DNA of 64,000 bases from Niabella agricola (GTDB taxonomy: Bacteria > Bacteroidota > Bacteroidia > Chitinophagales > Chitinophagaceae). Below, one piece after another: positions 61,603-64,000 of the stretch (the stretch's first letter is position 1; every line of letters begins with the position of its first letter). The stretch covers positions 3,968,001 through 4,032,000 of the forward strand of contig NZ_JAJHIZ010000003.1 of NCBI RefSeq assembly GCF_021538615.1. Reading direction: 5' to 3'. The translations under genes were made by a program, and so were the position numbers. The notes below the pieces were generated by a model. The model was not told the DNA's origin, did no database searches, and saw nothing but the letters and a program-made list of their open reading frames with translations.

Positions 61603-63414
61603 ATGCGTATTCTTCTTCAATATATCAAGCCCTATCGCTGGTTGGTAGTGTTTGCGCTGTTCCTGGCGGCCGTAAACCAGATTTTTTCACTTTTTGCCCC
61701 GCTGATCAGCGGAAAGTTGCTGGATCTTTTTGCCACGCATCCGCATCATTTTGATCATGCCAAAACCCTGCCGCGTTCGGAACACCAGTACCTGTTTGGC
61801 AGCAACGGGTATCACGGATTATTGTTCTTTTTAATACTACTGATTGGCACGGCGATGGTGAGCCGCATTGCCAAAGCCTTCCAGGATTATTTTGTCAATG
61901 TGATCATTCAAAAGTTTGGCGCAACTATTTTTACGGATGGGCTGAAGCATTCCATGCGATTGCCTTATCAGGATTTTGAGGATCAGCGCAGCGGGGAAAC
62001 CCTTTCGATCCTCACCAAGGTCCGGACGGATACCGAAAAATTCATCACCAGTTTTATCAATGTGTTTTTTGTCATTATTGTCAGTATTGTCTTTGTATCC
62101 ATCTATGCTTTCCAGTTGCATTGGTCTATTATGCCGGTATACGCTGTTGGCATTTTTGCCATTGCCTTCGTTACCAGCCTGCTCAGCAGGCGCATCAAGG
62201 TGATACAAAAAAATATTGTAAAAGAAACAACCGCGCTGGCGGGTACTACTACCGAAAGCCTGCGGAATATTGAAATCGTGAAAAGTCTGGGGCTGACAGA
62301 ACAGGAGGTACAGCGACTCAATAACAATACGTTTAAGATTCTTGGGCTGGAGCTTAAAAAGGTAAAGAGCATCCGGGCGCTCAGTTTTATACAAGGTACA
62401 ATGGTGAATTTTTTACAACAGGTGATTGCGTTTACATTGTTGTGGCTGATCTTTAAAGACGCCATTTCCCCCGGTCAGTATCTTTCCCTTTCGTTTTATG
62501 GATTTTTCATTTTTGGTCCCATGCAGGAAATTGGCAATATTATTATTTCTTACCGGGAGGCCGAAGCTTCGCTGAATAATTTTCATAAGCTCATGCAGCG
62601 AAAGGCAGAGCCGCGTCCGGCCAATCCCCGGCAGATCGGGATGATTGAATTGCTGGAGTTCCGGAATATTGTTTTCCGTCATCAAACGGCCCATTTTAAT
62701 GCGCTGAATGATATTTCCTTTACGGTTAAAAAAGGCGAAACGATCGCGTTTGTAGGACCCAGTGGTTCCGGAAAAAGTACACTGGTGAAATTGCTGGTAG
62801 GTCTTTACCGCCCGGCAAAAGGAACGATTTATTATGACGGTGTAGACGGCGAAGCAATCGACTTTGACCAACTGCGGGTTCAGATTGGTTTTGTAACACA
62901 GGACACCCAGCTCTTCGCGGGTACGATAAAGGAGAACCTGTTATTTGTAAATCCCGGAGCTACCGATAACGATCTGAAGGATGCGCTGGAAAAAGCCAGT
63001 TGTACGGGTTTGCTGGCGCGTGCCGAGAACGGCCTGGATACGGTGATCGGTGAAGGAGGATTAAAACTAAGCGGCGGCGAGAAGCAGCGTATCGCCATTG
63101 CACGGGCATTGCTACGACATCCGCATCTGCTGATTTTTGATGAAGCAACGTCTGCATTGGATTCGATTACAGAAGAAGAAATTACCAAAACGATTAAGCT
63201 GGTGTCTTCAAAGAAAAACCAGATTACGGTACTGATTGCGCACCGGTTGAGTACCATACTGCATGCAGACCGGATCTATGTATTGGAGCGGGGGGAAATT
63301 GTCGAGACCGGCGATCATCATGCATTGCTACAGCAAAAAGGCCTGTATTATGCTATGTGGCGTCAGCAGATCGGCGAACGCAAAAAAGAAGCCTACGATA
63401 CGGTGTCGGCCTAG
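61603..63414 (+). CDS. MsbA-like ABC exporter (fused permease and ATPase)
   Basis: A 603-residue half-transporter. The permease domain has about six membrane helices (residues 10-310), including an inserted soluble segment near 45-70. The ATPase has Walker A G-P-S-G-S-G-K-S-T near residue 385, the signature L-S-G-G-E-K-Q-R near 490, Walker B L-L-I-F-D-E-A-T near 513 and the H-loop A-H-R-L-S-T near 546. It would act as a homodimer, exporting lipid-linked molecules or drugs. Alone in its transcription unit. Confidence 0.92.
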   Translation: MRILLQYIKPYRWLVVFALFLAAVNQIFSLFAPLISGKLLDLFATHPHHFDHAKTLPRSEHQYLFGSNGYHGLLFFLILLIGTAMVSRIAKAFQDYFVNVIIQKFGATIFTDGLKHSMRLPYQDFEDQRSGETLSILTKVRTDTEKFITSFINVFFVIIVSIVFVSIYAFQLHWSIMPVYAVGIFAIAFVTSLLSRRIKVIQKNIVKETTALAGTTTESLRNIEIVKSLGLTEQEVQRLNNNTFKILGLELKKVKSIRALSFIQGTMVNFLQQVIAFTLLWLIFKDAISPGQYLSLSFYGFFIFGPMQEIGNIIISYREAEASLNNFHKLMQRKAEPRPANPRQIGMIELLEFRNIVFRHQTAHFNALNDISFTVKKGETIAFVGPSGSGKSTLVKLLVGLYRPAKGTIYYDGVDGEAIDFDQLRVQIGFVTQDTQLFAGTIKENLLFVNPGATDNDLKDALEKASCTGLLARAENGLDTVIGEGGLKLSGGEKQRIAIARALLRHPHLLIFDEATSALDSITEEEITKTIKLVSSKKNQITVLIAHRLSTILHADRIYVLERGEIVETGDHHALLQQKGLYYAMWRQQIGERKKEAYDTVSA

Positions 63415-63707
63415 AAGACGCTTTTATTGTCAGTATATCGTTTTTTCCGGATGGTAGTTTTGCCGCTTTGGGAAGAACCATTGTAAAATTATTTTTCTAT
63501 TAAATAGTTTGTGTAACTGTATGATTATTACACTATTGAAATGTATTGTGGAAAAAAATAATGAAAAAAAGTTAATATTTTTTTAAAAGTTAATATATAT
63601 TGCACCTACCAATACGTTTTTTTCGGTATGAGAGGCTGGCGGTATTGACGTGTCATTTGTAAAACATAACTGCGAAAAACTAACAATTAAACAAGCTGTA
63701 ATTATCT

Positions 63708-64000
63708 ATGAGTTTTAAAATTCAGATTGTTGATGAGGACAAGGTATCATGGAATTTGCTGAAGTTTAAAATAGAGAGTGTAACCGATAACCAATTGCAA
63801 TTCCTGGATTACTGCTCCACTATGGAACAAGCCATCGGTGCTATTTTCATGCACCGGCCCGATATCCTGATATTCGACCTGAAGCTATTGAAGAATAAAG
63901 AATTTGAGATCATCGAAAGCCTCATCAATCAGAAGGTTTTCAGGGTAAAGATCATTGTTGTAGCCTCTTCCAATCAATTAAGTCAGTTGCAGAATATTAT
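63708..64000 (+). CDS. Truncated response regulator (receiver domain), right edge
   Basis: A partial gene. Translated from ATG 63708, it begins M-S-F-K-I-Q-I-V-D-E-D, followed by I-L-I-F-D-L-K-L with the phospho-acceptor Asp near residue 57 and K-I-I-V-V-A-S-S near 84, as in CheY-like receivers. The window ends after about 97 residues, so the output domain cannot be seen. A histidine kinase may follow or precede it outside the window. Confidence 0.8.
   Translation, partial: MSFKIQIVDEDKVSWNLLKFKIESVTDNQLQFLDYCSTMEQAIGAIFMHRPDILIFDLKLLKNKEFEIIESLINQKVFRVKIIVVASSNQLSQLQNI

Noticed and set aside
61837..62394. 185-codon frame opposite the ABC exporter permease
   Set aside because: Antisense shadow; no domain or start signal.

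Overview
The window comes from a Bacteroidota chromosome, most likely the family Chitinophagaceae or a close relative. The evidence is a SusC/SusD pair, LytTR and LytS-type two-component systems, many lipoproteins and OM barrels, domains typical of the phylum (DUF4296, DUF4271, Bacteroidota-type HemD and RNA polymerase omega), no Shine-Dalgarno pattern, and a few TAnnTTTG promoter elements. No rRNA, tRNA, insertion sequence, integrase or CRISPR array was found. No prophage was seen.

Positions 1-17600 are housekeeping and surface genes. On the minus strand: hemD, bamD, rpoZ-like omega, coaBC, a DUF4296 lipoprotein and a DUF4271 membrane protein. Then come a secreted basic-secretory-type peptidase, a GNAT enzyme, an isolated SusC/SusD pair with a repeat-rich upstream region, an S9 peptidase, a BamA/TamA-like barrel and hemW.

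Positions 17645-35900 hold the most interesting region: a Bacteroidota-type (subtype iii) type VI secretion locus in two divergent transcription units. The left unit (minus) encodes the baseplate and membrane parts: tssG-tssN-tssK-tssO-tssP-like-tssE-tssF. The right unit (plus) encodes VgrG, a DUF4123 adaptor, a PAAR tip with an extension, a lipase-fold protein lacking the nucleophile serine, a candidate toxin, TssB, Hcp (TssD) and TssC. It ends with a periplasmic TraN-like coiled-coil protein and a lytic transglycosylase. TssQ, TssR and the ClpV ATPase (TssH) are not in the locus; the last two genes may be locus-specific envelope parts.

Positions 35901-41884 hold a minus-strand signalling cluster: a propeller sensor and two LytS-like kinases followed by one LytTR regulator. 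Only one of the three kinases keeps a recognisable ATP-binding site. Positions 42132-50156 hold a TTHB210-like lipoprotein, a cytochrome c lipoprotein, the efp-accB-accC group (EF-P has arginine at its tip), a porin-like barrel, a GNAT enzyme and two small proteins.

Positions 50228-55409 pair a NarL-type regulator and TPR histidine kinase with a divergent run of four secreted proteins of unknown role. Positions 55546-64000 hold a ComM/YifB-type AAA protein, a GT2/DUF2304 pair, a membrane glycosyltransferase-like TPR protein, another GT2, an MsbA-like ABC transporter and a truncated response-regulator gene at the right edge.
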